From Penium margaritaceum (taxonomy: Eukaryota > Streptophyta > Zygnematophyceae > Desmidiales > Peniaceae), in contig SZWC01003608.1 in the NCBI GenBank assembly GCA_023375785.1, forward strand, positions 77,412 to 131,832: a stretch of 54,421 bases of DNA. The letters are read 5' to 3'. The translations under genes and the position numbers were made by a program. The notes beneath the pieces were generated by a model. It worked only from the letters and a program-made list of their open reading frames with translations, ran no database searches and was not told where the DNA came from. This document shows positions 41,066 to 52,639 of this stretch, one piece after another; position 1 is the stretch's first letter; each line of letters opens with the position of its first letter.

Positions 41066-42232
41066 GTGGGAAGAATTCCTAGAGTAGGCGAGGGGTCGGA
41101 GGTGCAATCCGAGCTAGGTGATGGAGAGCAGTGGTTGATTTGTACTGTGACTTGGCTAGAGGAGCAATTCTGGCAAAATCACATCAGTCCCACACCAGAC
41201 ATGGAGGATTTAATCGCACTAGAGAGCATGGACAGCGATAGCAGTGGGGATTCCCATAGACCGCGCTACGCCCAACAACACTCAATGCTGAACAACACAA
41301 ACCAGGAGCACTTTTGGGAAGTGAGCGACATGGTCGAGTTCCCAGCAGAACCCACACGACAGGTGGCTGGACAGGTTTACTAACATGGTCCCTTACAGCG
41401 GCACGTCTTGGCGCAGGTTAGGGAAGGATACGTAGAGGGCATGTTGCGGGCGGAGGGCTTGGTAGTCCCATCAGGTTCCACAGGGCAGCAAGAGAAAGAA
41501 ATGATGCACCTTGGTGGAGATCCACACCCACTGGTTTCAGCTCCCCTCGTGCAGCAGGCACAGCAGCAGATGGATGTGGCAGAACAGGGTGGGATTTCAG
41601 TCCCGTTGGCCTCCGTGGCTCTCAACCCCGCCACCCAGCAACAGCAGCCGGTAGGAGTGATGCCGTCTGGCAGGAACCCCTTTCCACAGGTTTCCACTCT
41701 CCTGGCATATCAGATGCAACAGCATATAGACGTGACGCAACAGGATGGGGTATTGGCTCCGCCGGCTTTTGCGGTACCCACCCCCTTCATGCACCAGCCG
41801 GCAGGGGCAGTGCAGGCTAGAGGGAGCCCAGTTCCACAGGTTTCTACCCCCCTGACGCAACAAATGCAGTACCATGTGAAAACGATGGAACATGGCAGAA
41901 TGCCGATCCCTTCAGCTCCCCAACCTCCTCTCCACAACTTGCACCAGTAGCAGATGCGAGTAATGCAGCCAGGCGGGATTCTGGCTCCACGGGGCACCTC
42001 CATCCCGGTACACCAGATGCAGCTCCAGGCGAGCACAGGGAAGCTAAATGGCACAACAGCCTCACTTCCTTCTGCACCACCTCTCTCCAACATGACACCA
42101 CAATACCCGGGGAAGATGCAGCTTTGTGGGACCTCCATGCCTGGCTTAGCAGCATCATCCCAGAATCATCCAGCACCCTCGCACCCAACCCAGCAGCAAG
42201 GAACACATCCCTTAGTGGTGTTCCTCTCTTGA
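41066..42232 (+). pseudogene. gypsy copy B gag-like Gln/Pro-rich frame
   Basis: One frame runs from 41066 to 42232 with only TAA 41381 and TAG 41948 inside. The first part is acidic. From about 41516 it carries three repeats of roughly 50 residues, each with P-Q-V-S-T-P-L..Q-M-Q-Q-H followed by a Gly turn and a Pro-rich tail. Its position before the gypsy protease suggests a gag-type protein, but no capsid motif or zinc knuckle is visible. The identification is by context only. Confidence 0.45.
41516..41975 (+). repeat. three ~150-bp coding tandem repeats
   Basis: Units start near 41520, 41672 and 41821, with shared TTTCCACAGGTTTC.ACYCYCCTG and CAGATGCARCA segments. Confidence 0.8.
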
Positions 42233-43300
42233 GTTCTGAATTCTCTTTCCAACAAGATCTCATCTCAGTGCAGGAGTCTTACCAGCAAGGAACAGTATTC
42301 CCAAGGTCTTTCCCCCCAGGGATTCCGCATCACCGTCTCTAGGTCACAGTCCGCAGGGAACCCCACACTGAACAGGACGTGGAGCAAAGTGCACCAGCAG
42401 CAGGGAGGACCATCGAACCCATCCCTTCACTCAGGGATGCATCAGTACATCTTCAACCCACTAAATCCAGCCACGGCCATGTCGACAACAGGGAAGAAAA
42501 ATCACCAGCCTCCCCAGCCCAACAATGGATAATAGGAGCAACCAGTGAGCTTGCCCCACTCCGTGCCCATACCTCAGACAGTGACTCCAGATCCTATGAT
42601 GTGTCCGATTGGGACATCTCTCCCACAGCAATAGCAAGCAGGACCCGCTCTTGGGACTGATGCACCACCCCATTCACGGCCATAGAGTTTGGCCAGTCCG
42701 ACACTTCTTGGCCCTTTGAACCGGAATGGACCCGTGTTCGCCGCCCCGCCTGCGATGGGTCAGAGCTGGACCTCTCTTCATTTGATTTACTAGAAACTCC
42801 CACACCAGACCTCGGCCTTCCATCCCACGGGTGGGCCAAATTTCCTCTCCTCGTGGCATCTGATTTAGATGAGTCCAACACTCCTGTTGTCCTGAAAACA
42901 GCCCCTGCAGCAGGGACACAGGCTGCAGACCGCACCTGGGGTGGCGGCCTCCGGTGTGCCTCCACAGGGATGCCCACAAGGGCCACCGAGTGGGAGTCCA
43001 CCAGTGAATCCGTATGCATCTGAGGGCAAAATCCACGGAGGGGTGCCGCATCCACAACAGAGCCAGATCCTTCTATATCACTCTGCTCAGCAGTCCCACT
43101 CTAGCCAGTACTAGAGTGCAGATACACAGTTGGGTTCCGCACCATCCATGCAGAGCCTGTCCCATGACACAACGTAGACCTCAGCAAGGAATCCTCCAAC
43201 TGGATACCAGTCCTATCATACACAGCAGGGGAGCCTCGGCCAGGTTCACGGGCCCGGAGTAGATAGAAAAACTCCTTTTTGGTTGGGAAATTCTGCGCAG
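42233..43300. other. decayed gypsy copy B interior
   Basis: Short frames only. Presumably the decayed interval between the gag-like frame and the protease. Confidence 0.4.
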
Positions 43301-43339
43301 ACCAATCGCCAATCCAAGCAGCTCATGTCACTGCACAGA

Positions 43340-43770
43340 AGGGTTCCTCAGATCACAAAATTTCAGAAGGAGTACAAGGACGACCAACCAGCGATACTGA
43401 TACAAGTAGAACCGAGGGTTTGTAAAAGCAGGATAACAGAACCGGCACTGCTTGGTGGAGGAACTTTTGACAGTTTTATAAGCAACGATGTGGTTTGGAA
43501 GCTGGATTTGCATTCAAAACTGGAGGTGTTTGAAGAAAAACTGTCGATGGAACATTGCAGATCCGTCAAATTCTCGAACCTCTCCAACTGTAACTGTTTG
43601 GAGAGCTTGCCCTATGACCGACCAAAACATCATCCTCGGGCAACATTTCCTATACCTATATAATGCACCTACCTCCGACCACGGGACCCATGACGCAATG
43701 GCGGTTATGGGAAGGAGTAGAAATGGAAGCTGTATAGGAAGTTGCACCATTACAAAATGCTAGCTGATAT
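43340..43770 (+). pseudogene. gypsy copy B aspartic protease
   Basis: A-L-L-G-G-G-T-F-D-S-F-I-S-N-D-V-V (about 43447) matches the gypsy A-L-L-D-S-G-A-T..F-I-S..F-V motif, with the catalytic DSG changed to GGG. The second landmark, I-I-L-G-Q-H-F-L, is near 43629 in another frame. Catalytically dead. Confidence 0.75.
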
Positions 43771-44437
43771 CTCTAGACATGGCTAGAAGTCATCTGTGAG
43801 ATTGAGCAGAAGTGTAGCCTGCTCACGTGGGAAACTAGGGAAGTGGAAGAGATCAGCCTCAACACCTGACACATTTGCAGCTATTCCAGAGGAGTTTTCA
43901 TCTCTTGTCAAAGAGTTTGAAGATTTTTTTTCCTGGCAAACTAACTAAAGAGTTACCTCGGCAACACAGTGTTGATCACCAGATATACCCGAAGCCAAGC
44001 TTCAGACCAACGGTCAAATGAACCTATTGGATGAGCAACCACGAGCTGACTACACTCAAGAAGCAGCAGGACCAGATGCTTAGCGAGGGGTTCAATGGGC
44101 CATCCACATTACCCTACATGAAACTTGTGCTTCTCCTGAAAACAAAAACCAGTGAAATGCGGATGTACGTAGATTGGAGAGGCATTGACAACCAGGCATA
44201 GTGATGTCTAGAGCGGAACTTGGATTTGGAGAGACAAAAAAACAAGAAATTTCTGACTCTTTGAGAAACAATCTAACCTCAATGCAAGTCCCATGATTGG
44301 CGGATCCAATGGTGGACTACATCATGGCCACCGACGTGTCCGATCGGGCAATCTGAGCTGTTATTCTCCAAGAAAGCAGCAATAGAGAACAACAAGTCAC
44401 ATGCATGTTGAAAAAACTGTCTAGAGCGGAACTCAAC
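43771..44437 (+). pseudogene. gypsy copy B RT and RNase H start
   Basis: Q-M-L-S-E-G-F near 44072, then P-S-T-L-P-Y and M-R-M-Y-V-D-W-R-G-I-D near 44158 (the MCVDYRALN motif), with most of the RT palm missing. RNase H starts with M-A-T-D-V-S-D-R-A-I near 44324 and is cut at 44437 by element 5. The same family as fragment A at 19.9-20.5 kb. Confidence 0.8.
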
Positions 44438-44947
44438 TGTTAATCTCTCAGTGTACATGTGTCTTCTTGTGGATGGCCGTGAGTGCGCAGGGTATGCTGG
44501 AGTAGAGAGTGGAGGCGACGCACCGTGACAGCTCGCAACTCCTCCGTCCCGCACGCATGGTCACCTCCACCCTGCTAGCATGACCCTACTCCTCCTCTGT
44601 CACTCAGCACTGGGGCACTTCTTCGCTACCTCATCATTGACCTACATTTTTCCTTTGCCATTTCCCTGGGTCACACTTGCACTTCGTGACAGGAACCTAG
44701 ATTGGTCTTGCTAAAGAGCAATTTTCCCTCGCACCTAGTGTCCGCGCCGGCGAGCCTCGCTCGCCGGTCTGCCAGGTGAGTCTCAACTAGCGAGTCTCAC
44801 CTGAGTGAGGTACTCCTCGCTCCTCTAGGGCACTTGTACTTTTTTCTTGCACTGACCTCCATGGCCGCAAAACCCAACCCTAGCATAGCCGATTCTACAC
44901 CAAAACAAAGCAAAACAAGTTGCTATGGATTTGCCTTGAGAATCTCA
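44438..44947 (+). repeat. element 5 5' LTR
   Basis: 510 bp, TGTTAATCTCTCAG...GAATCTCA. It differs from the 3' LTR by two large indels (an extra stretch around 44470-44575 here, and an extra stretch around 50935-51030 there). Confidence 0.93.
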
Positions 44948-44960
44948 TGGTATCAAAGCT
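44948..44960 (+). other. element 5 primer-binding site
   Basis: TGGTATCAAAGCT directly follows the LTR; one mismatch to the complement of the initiator tRNA-Met 3' end. Confidence 0.92.
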
Positions 44961-45090
44961 TTATTTGACGTCAAACAGTGATAAATCATGTCAGCGCCGG
45001 TGAAAAATGTGGGCAGCCGAGTGAAGTGCGAGCCTAGAGCCACGTGACTGCCATGAAAGCAGGCTGCGCAAGCAGTTAGGGGCTTCGAAA

Positions 45091-45768
45091 TGTTGGGATG
45101 ATGCTCCTCACCATGGCAGGAGTGACTCCAAAAAGGAACACCAAAAAGACAAGCCTTAGTGGCTTAGTGGTTAATGGTGTCCACCTCTAGAGGCAGGGGC
45201 CCGGGTTCAAGTCCCACAAGATGAAATTCTGTCCTGCCTCAAGGGAGGTGGAAAATAGATGCCAGGAAGCTAGCTCAACCTCTAGAGTTCCTCTTTAAGT
45301 TTCTAGAAGGCCAGGTGAGGGTCCAGGAAGGTGGCACACCTTCTAGAAGGGGTGACTTGTCCTACAAGGCACCTAGAAGTGTCTTGGTCATCTGGACACC
45401 TTCCCTCCTACTAGAAGCAAGCTGAGGAATCTAGGAAGGGGCAGAAGCTTCTAGAGGAGGGAAGAGATGCCTTCCTAGGTGGGAAAAGGACAGCCTACCA
45501 AGGAGCACTCTAGAAGCCATAGAATCTGCTAGGAAGCTCCAAATCTGGCATGCTTTGGTGTTCTGGAAAGCTTAGATCAGTGGCTATAAAATGCCACTGC
45601 TTGTGAGCCTTNAATTGAGGCCAAAACTATTGCCTCACTCTCTGACCAGATTTTGCCATCCTTGGAACCAGTTGCCTCCACAGTTTCAGTCTCTCCAAAA
45701 ACAGTTGGTGGTGTGAAACAGCCACTGCTAGGGACCCTCCAAGGTGCACACTCACCCTCAGGCCAACA
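45091..45768 (+). repeat. possible solo LTR in element 5 leader
   Basis: Starts TGTTGGGATGATG and may end CCAACA, flanked by CGAAA (45086-45090) and CGAAC (45769-45773). It contains a tRNA-like module, many CTAGAAG/CTAGGAAG repeats and a TATAAAA motif near 45585, the same order as in the element 2 LTR. A single N at 45612 marks an assembly ambiguity. The right boundary is uncertain. Confidence 0.45.
45153..45220 (+). promoter_or_regulatory. tRNA-like module with consensus A and B boxes
   Basis: TGGCTTAGTGG at 45160-45170 is a perfect pol III A box, and GGTTCAAGTCC at 45204-45214 a perfect B box, 33 bp apart. The stems do not form a full cloverleaf and there is no CCA-adjacent acceptor end, so this is a tRNA-derived element (SINE head or LTR module), not a tRNA gene. 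Confidence 0.75.
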
Positions 45769-46113
45769 CGAACGCCCTCCCTTAGGCCGCACACTGAGGG
45801 TGGTGGCGGCGGAAGAGAGGGGAGTGACACTAGAAGAGGAAAAGGGCACAAAAGAGAGAGCCCAAGCGCCGTCGCCACTTCCCAAGGGCAACAACAGGGT
45901 CTTCCGGCCCTTAGAAGGTTGTTGCAGGTTGAAGGAGGGCTGTCAGTCATCCAAAGCTCAAGACTGGCAAACCCTATTGAGCTTAGGGCTCGCAGCAGAA
46001 CTATGGGCCCAAAGTGGGCCCGGAGAATGGCTACGAAGATTTTCTTCGGCAGCAACAAGAGGGTAGCGGTGTGCACACGCGCATCCTGACCTTCCCTTTG
46101 TCTGAACGGCACT

Positions 46114-47100
46114 ATGAGCTCAGCAGAATCTGCTCCGGGAAGGGCCGGCGTGAATGCCGGTGCCATCACTGGCATCAGCGGCGCCGCCGGCAATGCCGCT
46201 GGCACTGCCACTGGTGCCACCTCCACAACAATGACATGGGATGATCTGAGTAGAGTGTTCTCCCACAAAGACCTGATGAGGCCACTGCTCAGCGCATGCG
46301 ACATCTTTTCCTGGAAGGATGTCTTTCTCTCTTGGGCAGCGGAGCATGGCCTTGAGGACTATAACCTTACTCCGCCGCCGGACAACACCAATGCGCAAGT
46401 GCTCCTCGGAGCATTCAATGCTCTGGTCCGCGGACTCCCTGAGGACCAGCAGTACCCCACACGCCATTCTTAGTTTGGGGGCAAGGGCGAGGACCCCAAA
46501 TTCCCTTGTAGTGGAGACCCTAGGCCCCATGATGCCTGGCGACACCTTGCCACGTGGAAGGAAGAGCAGGGGATGGCTCTAGTCATCGCCCTACACGAGA
46601 AGCTCCGTAACCTCCGTCCTGAGCCTGGTGCACCGGTTTCCGATTACTGGGATGCTGTGATGCACGTTCACTGAAACATCCTTAGCCTCGGCGCCTCCTA
46701 CATCATCCTCGAGTGGCTGGATCCGGTTCTCTTCCACCTAGGACAACCTTTCAAGGATTTTCGGCGTGGCCTACTTTGGAAGCTGAAAGTCACCAAAATG
46801 GAGAATACCGACTTGGCCGAGGTGTTCAAGGAGCTGCAAAACTATGAAGACATCCTAAAAGGCGAGGCACGCAAAGACGAGGGCGCAGAAATAAGCGTGT
46901 TTGTACATCAGGGAGGAAGCACTTCTCTTCCTTTGTACCCGGTTGGGGGAGGCGGGGGAGGCTGTTGAGGAAGAGGAGGCCATGGCGGCGGAGGAGGTCG
47001 GGGACGCGGGCGCGGTCAAGGAGTGGGAAACCGCACCTGAAACTACTGCAAACAGCCGGGCCAACTACTGGCGCTCCTGTCCGGCTCTTCAGCGTCTCAT
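46114..47100 (+). pseudogene. gag: element 5 gag
   Basis: ATG 46114. Gly/Ala-rich N-terminus, then W-D-D-L-S-R-V-F and a helical L-L-S-A-C-D-I-F-S-W-K-D-V-F-L-S-W segment, like copia gags of this lineage. TAG 46471, TGA 46672 and TGA 46966 interrupt it. A Gly/Arg-rich stretch near 46945-47020 and the relics of a zinc knuckle split between two frames (Y-C-K-Q-P-G and Y-W-R-S-C, about 47040-47090) close it. Confidence 0.8.
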
Positions 47101-47132
47101 GACCCCATCCAGCGCAGCAGACATGCTCATCG

Positions 47133-47990
47133 GTGGGACATTCACATGCTAATTTCCCTCAGCTTGGTCATCATCTTTACCCCCCATCATGGACCACTCC
47201 TGCCATGACAGGGCCTCATGAGCCAGTACCCTCTGGGGCGGCCACATTTGGTCCACCGCAGCTGCAGCCGACCATGTACCCATCAGCGCCAGCTCCATCT
47301 CCACCTGTGTATCAGGGACCCAGCTTCATGCCCCAGTACGTCAGTGCACCAATACCGATTCCAGCATGGGCGCAGAGGGTGTACGTTGAGACTACCGAGC
47401 CACAGCAGCCGTTAGCACTGCCACCAGGACCAGGGTGGAGTATGCCCACGGAGCTGCATCCACCTGAGTTGACTGCCATGCCACAGCCGCCAGGTCAGAA
47501 GTTGGGGCACACTCATATCACTACATCACACACACTCCCCATGCATGAGTGGTTGTTTGACACTGTTGCATCCCATCACATGTCCCCACATTGCCAGCTG
47601 TTTGTCACACTACATGCCACGCCTGATATTGAGGGTGTGAAGACTGGCTCAGGGGAAGTGTTGTCTGTTGAGGGTATGGGGATAGTGGCTCTGCAGGCCC
47701 CAGGTGGGATACTGTGGCTCACTGGTGTGCCACGGCTGAAAGTCAACATGTTGTCTGGGGGGGGCAACTAAACCAACATGCATATGTGAAAAAATTTACA
47801 CAAAGACGACGTTGCATGCTCTATGATGCATCTGGCACATTGCTGGCTGATGGGTTACTGCACATTGACATGCTGTACAAACTGACCCTGTTTCCATTTT
47901 GTCCACTCGCGCGTGAACCGACCCCAAGTGCATGTTGTCACAAGGACGGATTCCACACACACAGATCTCATTCATCGTTGTCTTGCTCAT
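47133..47990 (+). pseudogene. pol: element 5 Pro/Gln-rich linker and protease
   Basis: A Pro-rich linker (47150-47500) leads to W-L-F-D-T-V-A-S-H-H-M near 47551, the protease active site with D-T-G-A changed to D-T-V-A. The flap-side block V-E-G-M-G-I-V-A-L and V-P-R-L-K-V-N-M-L-S follow. A homopolymer G run near 47757 breaks the frame. Confidence 0.85.
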
Positions 47991-48149
47991 CTCAACACTG
48001 ACATTTGCAGATTTACTACAACACGTCCCAGCACACGGTCTGCTTCCTACTGACTCTTGACATGGTCTCAAAGCTAACGCCTGTCAAGACTGTCACGAAG
48101 GGAAAGCACACATTCAAACCTTCCCTAGATCAGATAGTAACACCACAAG

Positions 48150-48708
48150 GCCACTGGCACTGGTACACGCAGACCTCACAGGATCGATGCCGGTGCCATC
48201 AGTCCAGTATGCATCACTGTATGTCCTGACCCTCACTGATGATTACAGTCACTTTTGCTGGGATTTTCTGCTAAATACCAAGGCAGATGCCCAACGTGCC
48301 ATCACTGAATGGATATCACTTGCTGAGCAACAGACAGGCTGTTCACTCCTGAAGTTAAGAACTGACAGAGGAGGGGAGTTCCTTGGAACACTGAACATTG
48401 AACTGAAAGCTAGAGGAGTCAAACACCAGACTAAACCTCCCTACACTCCACAGCAAAATGGAGTGGCAGAACGGTGGCACATAACCTTCGGCGATGCACT
48501 GTGCACACTACTGACAGAGTCCCGTTTGTGTTTTGGGTTTTGGGAGGAGGCCGTGAAGTATGTCACCTGGGTGTGGAATCATATCCCACAAGGTCCACTT
48601 CCCAAATCAGTCACACCGTGGGAGCGTTGGTTCAAAGAGAAGGCTGATCTGAGGCCTGCTAGGGCATGGGGCACAATGGCATGCGTCTGGCTCGCACCAC
48701 CACAATGA
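48150..48708 (+). pseudogene. pol: element 5 integrase
   Basis: H-A-D-L-T-G-S-M at about 48163 is followed by a frameshift to the open frame 48187-48708. That frame has L-R-T-D-R-G-G-E-F and N-G-V-A-E-R-W, so all three catalytic residues survive, and P-W-E-R-W-F as the usual P-Y-E-x-W motif. Confidence 0.92.
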
Positions 48709-49200
48709 GATAAGAGACTGAGTCTGCGTGGTTGGTAGTGCGTCTTTGTCGGGGTCTCTCACAGCTCGAAGGCTTGGAGATTTGGGGATCCCACATATCA
48801 TAGTTTTTTTAAAGTCGCGATACCTCCTTTTTGGAACACATGCTCTACAAGGTGTTCCGTACAATGTGCCACACTCCCTCACTACCCACACCAACATCAC
48901 TACCCAGAGTATGTGAGTGTGCCTGTCTTCATGCCCTCCCCACCACAAGATGCGAGTCAGAAACCTTGACCAATGCGAGACATTGAGGTGGCCACTCCCA
49001 TCCCAGAAGACCTGCTCTCACCCATCACAGAGTCCATTGCCTCTCAGGCACCCCAAGGCCTCAAGCATCTGAACCCTCTAGCTGAAACTGAAAGTATAGA
49101 AACTCCGTCGCCCGAATCAGTGTGACGATCTCTGTGGGACCTCCCCAGATTTGACTACAATTAATTCTATCACAGTGTTGGCACCGCATCCTTGGATCAT
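48709..49200. other. element 5 integrase-RT spacer
   Basis: Broken frames with Pro/Ser-rich content, as expected of the variable linker before copia RT. Confidence 0.6.
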
Positions 49201-50780
49201 GGTGCAACCAAACCACTGACCCTGACTAATACAAGGGAGCTTCCAGATGCCGCTGAATGGGAAAAGGCAATGGTTGCTGAGATGAATGCACTGCTGGAAC
49301 ATGAGTTGTACGAGCTGGTGGCCTTGCCACCCGGCCACAAGACCATTGATGTCGAGTGGGTGTTCAAACTGAAAAGTTTATCTTAAGGGCTTGATTGAGA
49401 AGTATAAGGTACGGCTTGTGGCAAAATATTTTCTTCAAATCAGTGACAGGATTTCACTGATACATATGCACCCATTAGAAATTACACAACCAGTCATGCA
49501 TTGATGGCAGTAGCCACATGAGAGGACTGTGACATTCACCAGATGGATGTAAAAAAGGCGTTCATGAATGGACCACTGGAAGAAGAACTGTATGTCAAAC
49601 AGCCAGAGGGCTATGAGGACAAAACAGACAGGGTATGGCTCTTGCTGAAAGCCTTGTATGGCTTAAAACAAGCACCTACATGTTGGAACAAAGAGATACA
49701 CCATACTTTGGAAAGTGGTGGATTTACACAAAGTACATGCGACCCCTCGCTATTCTTTTGCTGGGACAGTGGTTTGCCTGTGGCGTTGCTGGTGTATGTG
49801 GATGTCCTGTTGCTTCTTCCCTATTGCTCATTGGACAGGCCAAAACACTGCTCACAGATCACTACAAAATGACAGACCTAGGTGAGGCACAGAACTTCCT
49901 AGGCATGACCATCACACATGACCGCACAGCACGGACCCTGACCCTTCATCAAGGTTGGTTCCTTGCTCACCTCACAGAATGATTTCAGCACTTGGTACAG
50001 CATCTCCCACAGCAGCACGTACCCATGATTCCTGATTTCAACGCACACTTGCTGGATGTGCGCACCACGGACAATGGCCCAGACACAGACCCCACACTGT
50101 ACAAGCAAATCACTGGCAGCCTCTCATACCTCGCCTCCACAACATATTTGGACATTGCTTGCACAGTCAATGTGCTTGCCCAGTTCAGTCAACATCCATG
50201 CAGCTCGCATCATAAAGAACTGCTGAAGCTATTGCATTATGTGTTGGACGCGGCTGCCCGTGGTCCATTGTTTGCCCCTGACACAGGTCCTGTTCTGGAT
50301 GGGTATTGTGGTAGTGATTATGCGCGTGACCGTGCTGCTCGCAGTTGGGGTGGATTTGTGTTTTGTGTATGGGGGAATGCTGTGTTGTGGCGTAGCACCA
50401 AACATTCATGTGTGGCACGCAGCGTGGCTGAGGCAGAATACATGGCATTGGGCGAGGTAACATGTGGGGGAATTTGGCTTGCACGTGTGCTTGAGGAACT
50501 GGGCGTGTGCACATCCGCTGTTCCTGTGCACAGTGACAGCTCAGCAGCCCGTCGCATTGCAGCGAATGATGGTGCTTTGCATCCATGCACAAAGCACATC
50601 AGTGTTGAACATCACTTCGTTCGTGAGGCGGTAGAGGCTGGGGCAGTCAAAGTGCGTGCTATCAGTGGTCAAGCCCAGCTAGCAGACTTCATCACCAAGG
50701 CACTTCCATCCTCCTCCCTCCTACAACATCTTGGTTGCATGCCTGCCGCACTCCCGTCCAAGGGAGGGGGGGGGGGTTAA
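49192..50780 (+). pseudogene. pol: element 5 RT and RNase H
   Basis: RT motifs: E-W-E-K-A-M-V-A-E-M-N-A-L near 49255, K-V-R-L-V-A-K near 49408, H-Q-M-D-V-K-K-A-F-M-N-G near 49537 and A-L-Y-G-L-K-Q-A-P near 49652. The catalytic YVDD reads Y-V-D-V-L near 49793, so the second Asp is lost. RNase H is almost complete in the 262-codon frame 49992-50780: S-D-Y-A-R-D, W-R-S-T-K-H-S, A-E-A-E-Y-M-A-L, L-A-D-F-I-T-K-A-L. TAA 50778 ends it inside the polypurine tract and LTR start. Confidence 0.93.
50759..50774 (+). other. element 5 polypurine tract
   Basis: AAGGGAGGGGGGGGGG runs directly into the 3' LTR. Confidence 0.9.
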
Positions 50781-51236
50781 TCTCTCAGAGTACATATGTA
50801 TGACCCTACTCCTCCTCTGTCACTAAGTTCTGGTGCACTTCCTTGCTACCTCATTCCTGACATTCATTTGTACTTTGCCATTTCCCTGGGTAACACTTGC
50901 ACTTCGTGACAGGAACCTAGATTAGTCTTGCCAAAGGAAATGGCCTTGGCAGTGCTAGAGTGTGCAGGGAAGGGCACAGAATAGCTGGCCATTTTCTGGT
51001 GCATGAGGGCGATTGCGCACGTGCCTGGTGTGCACGCCAGCGAGCCTCGCTCGCCTGCCTGCCAGGTGAGTCTCGACTAGCGAGACTCACCCGAGTGAGG
51101 TACTCCTCGCTCCTCTAGGACACTTGTAATTTTTTCTTGCCCTGACCTCCATGGCCACAAAACCCAACCCTAGCGTAGCTGTTTCTGCACCAAAAAAATC
51201 AAAACAAGTTGCTTTGGATTCATCTTGAGAATGTCA
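50775..51236 (+). repeat. element 5 3' LTR
   Basis: 462 bp, GGTTAATCTCTCAG...GAATGTCA. The first base pair is GG in place of TG. Confidence 0.92.
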
Positions 51237-51241
51237 TCAAC

Positions 51242-51670
51242 TACACGATGCAAAAAGAAACAAATGCTCACAGTTGTGCATGCATTCAAGACAATGAATA
51301 GCTCAATAGATGGAGTTCCTTGAGTCCAGCTTTGACTATGACATTGAGTATCGATCTGGAAAAAAACATCCAGCGGATAACTTGAGTCAAAGACTAGACT
51401 TGATGGCCAAGATTAACATGTTGCTCGTCGAATGAGACTTGTAACTCGCGAGGCTGTTCGCAAAGGACTATGAGGAGTTTTGTGGGTATGAAAAGAGCAA
51501 GTTTTTGTTCCACAACCATATTGGTGATGGTGATTCACTCACCAAGTCATCGTACCAAGGATTTGCAGAACGCCATGACACTGGTCCAGATGGATACTTT
51601 GGCGAGGCCATGATGTCAGAAAACTTGCTAGTGTTCAAACGTTGCCTGACGGGTCCTGTGGTTCACAGCT
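51242..51670 (+). pseudogene. gypsy copy B RNase H end and integrase start
   Basis: Resumes after element 5 with K-E-M-L-T-V-V-H-A-F-K-T-M near 51255, then F-L-E-F-S-F-D-Y-D-I-E-Y-R-S-G-K-K-H-P-A-D-N-L in sequence near 51313-51382. That is the gypsy RNase H C-terminal signature. A following frame with S-Y-Q-G-F-A-E-R-H-D may be the linker before the integrase. Stops and frameshifts present. Confidence 0.85.
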
Positions 51671-51699
51671 ATGTTTTGTGCATGTTATGAGTCTAACTG

Positions 51700-52542
51700 T
51701 GAGCTTTTTGGTCTCCTCACGCTATCTGTATGGGAGTTATACAGAGTTTTGAGACACTCCTTTTGCGAAGAGAAAAACACCAATTTTTGGAACATGGACA
51801 TGATCAAACAAGTTATGTTGCTACTCCTAAGAATTCCAACACACCAAACCGCATACAATTTGGTTGACCTTAGCTTCCGTTACGACCGCCAAGGCACAGC
51901 ACACCAATCCTACAACTCAGTTAGCGGCGTACGTGATGCCCGCCTGCCAAGCCCCCCTCATACATCAATGACCTATGAGAATGCCTTTCCAGAGGCACAG
52001 ATGTCCCTACACGTAGTGGTGGTGTCCCCTGTGCTTGTGAGGTGTATTTTAATGAGTAAGTCATTGAGTTTGGCAATGGGGATTGACGAGGTTCAAAACC
52101 TGTCTGCGAACCTGCGGTCGGAATTTTGACTGTCCCTGAGTAACAAACTATACTAATGAGGTGAGGAATCCAAGCCAAGAATTTGGCCTTGTCCTCCAGT
52201 AACAACTTGAACTACTGGCTTCAGTGAATCTCTTCCCCAGATCCACCCGATTGCGCACATTGGGTGGATTTTTCCACTGGATGCCAAGTTTTGGCTAAGT
52301 CCTTGAGCCACGTCGCACATCCCAACTTTGAGGGCCAATGAATTCTTCCGTATTGTACGAGGTTTGGATATTAAACTTGCACCAAATTGAATAAATCATC
52401 AACTTTTGCAAACTTCTATCCCATTTGGGCTTAGATCACTCTCTAGGCAGCATAAGTAAATCGTGAGTATCTTTCTTGCTCCAATGGCTTGTCGGTGCCT
52501 CCCGGTGCCGCACCCCGGCATGCGGAGGAGCAAAACATAACA
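51700..52542 (-). repeat. family-6 LTR copy B (element 6 3' LTR)
   Basis: The right edge, minus-strand start TGTTATGTTTTGC at 52542, is fixed by the adjacent polypurine tract. It aligns with copy A (20535-20895 plus 31228-31750) in opposite orientation. The left edge is uncertain, perhaps TG at 51672. Confidence 0.8.
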
Positions 52543-52553
52543 TTCTCCCCCTT
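52543..52553 (-). other. element 6 polypurine tract
   Basis: The minus strand reads AAGGGGGAGAA next to the LTR start. Confidence 0.85.
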
Positions 52554-52639
52554 GTACCCTCCATGCCCACTGCTCGCTCTTACTCATCTTCCGCTTTACC
52601 CATCAGTCCTTCACAGCTGGTAATTCCAAGTCCGGCCGC

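Larger units (their letters stand above)
44438..51236 (+). mobile_element. element 5: Ty1/copia retrotransposon
   Basis: LTRs 44438-44947 and 50775-51236, a perfect 5-bp TSD TCAAC (44433-44437 and 51237-51241), a tRNA-iMet PBS and a G-rich polypurine tract. The interior order is gag, protease, integrase, RT, RNase H. It is a different lineage from elements 1-4 (different gag, much Pro/Gln between gag and protease). It is inserted in the RNase H of gypsy copy B, whose frame resumes at 51242. Confidence 0.95.

Noticed and set aside
45153..45220. Functional tRNA gene
   Set aside because: A and B boxes match the consensus, but acceptor, anticodon and T stems do not pair as a full cloverleaf and there is no terminator at the expected place.
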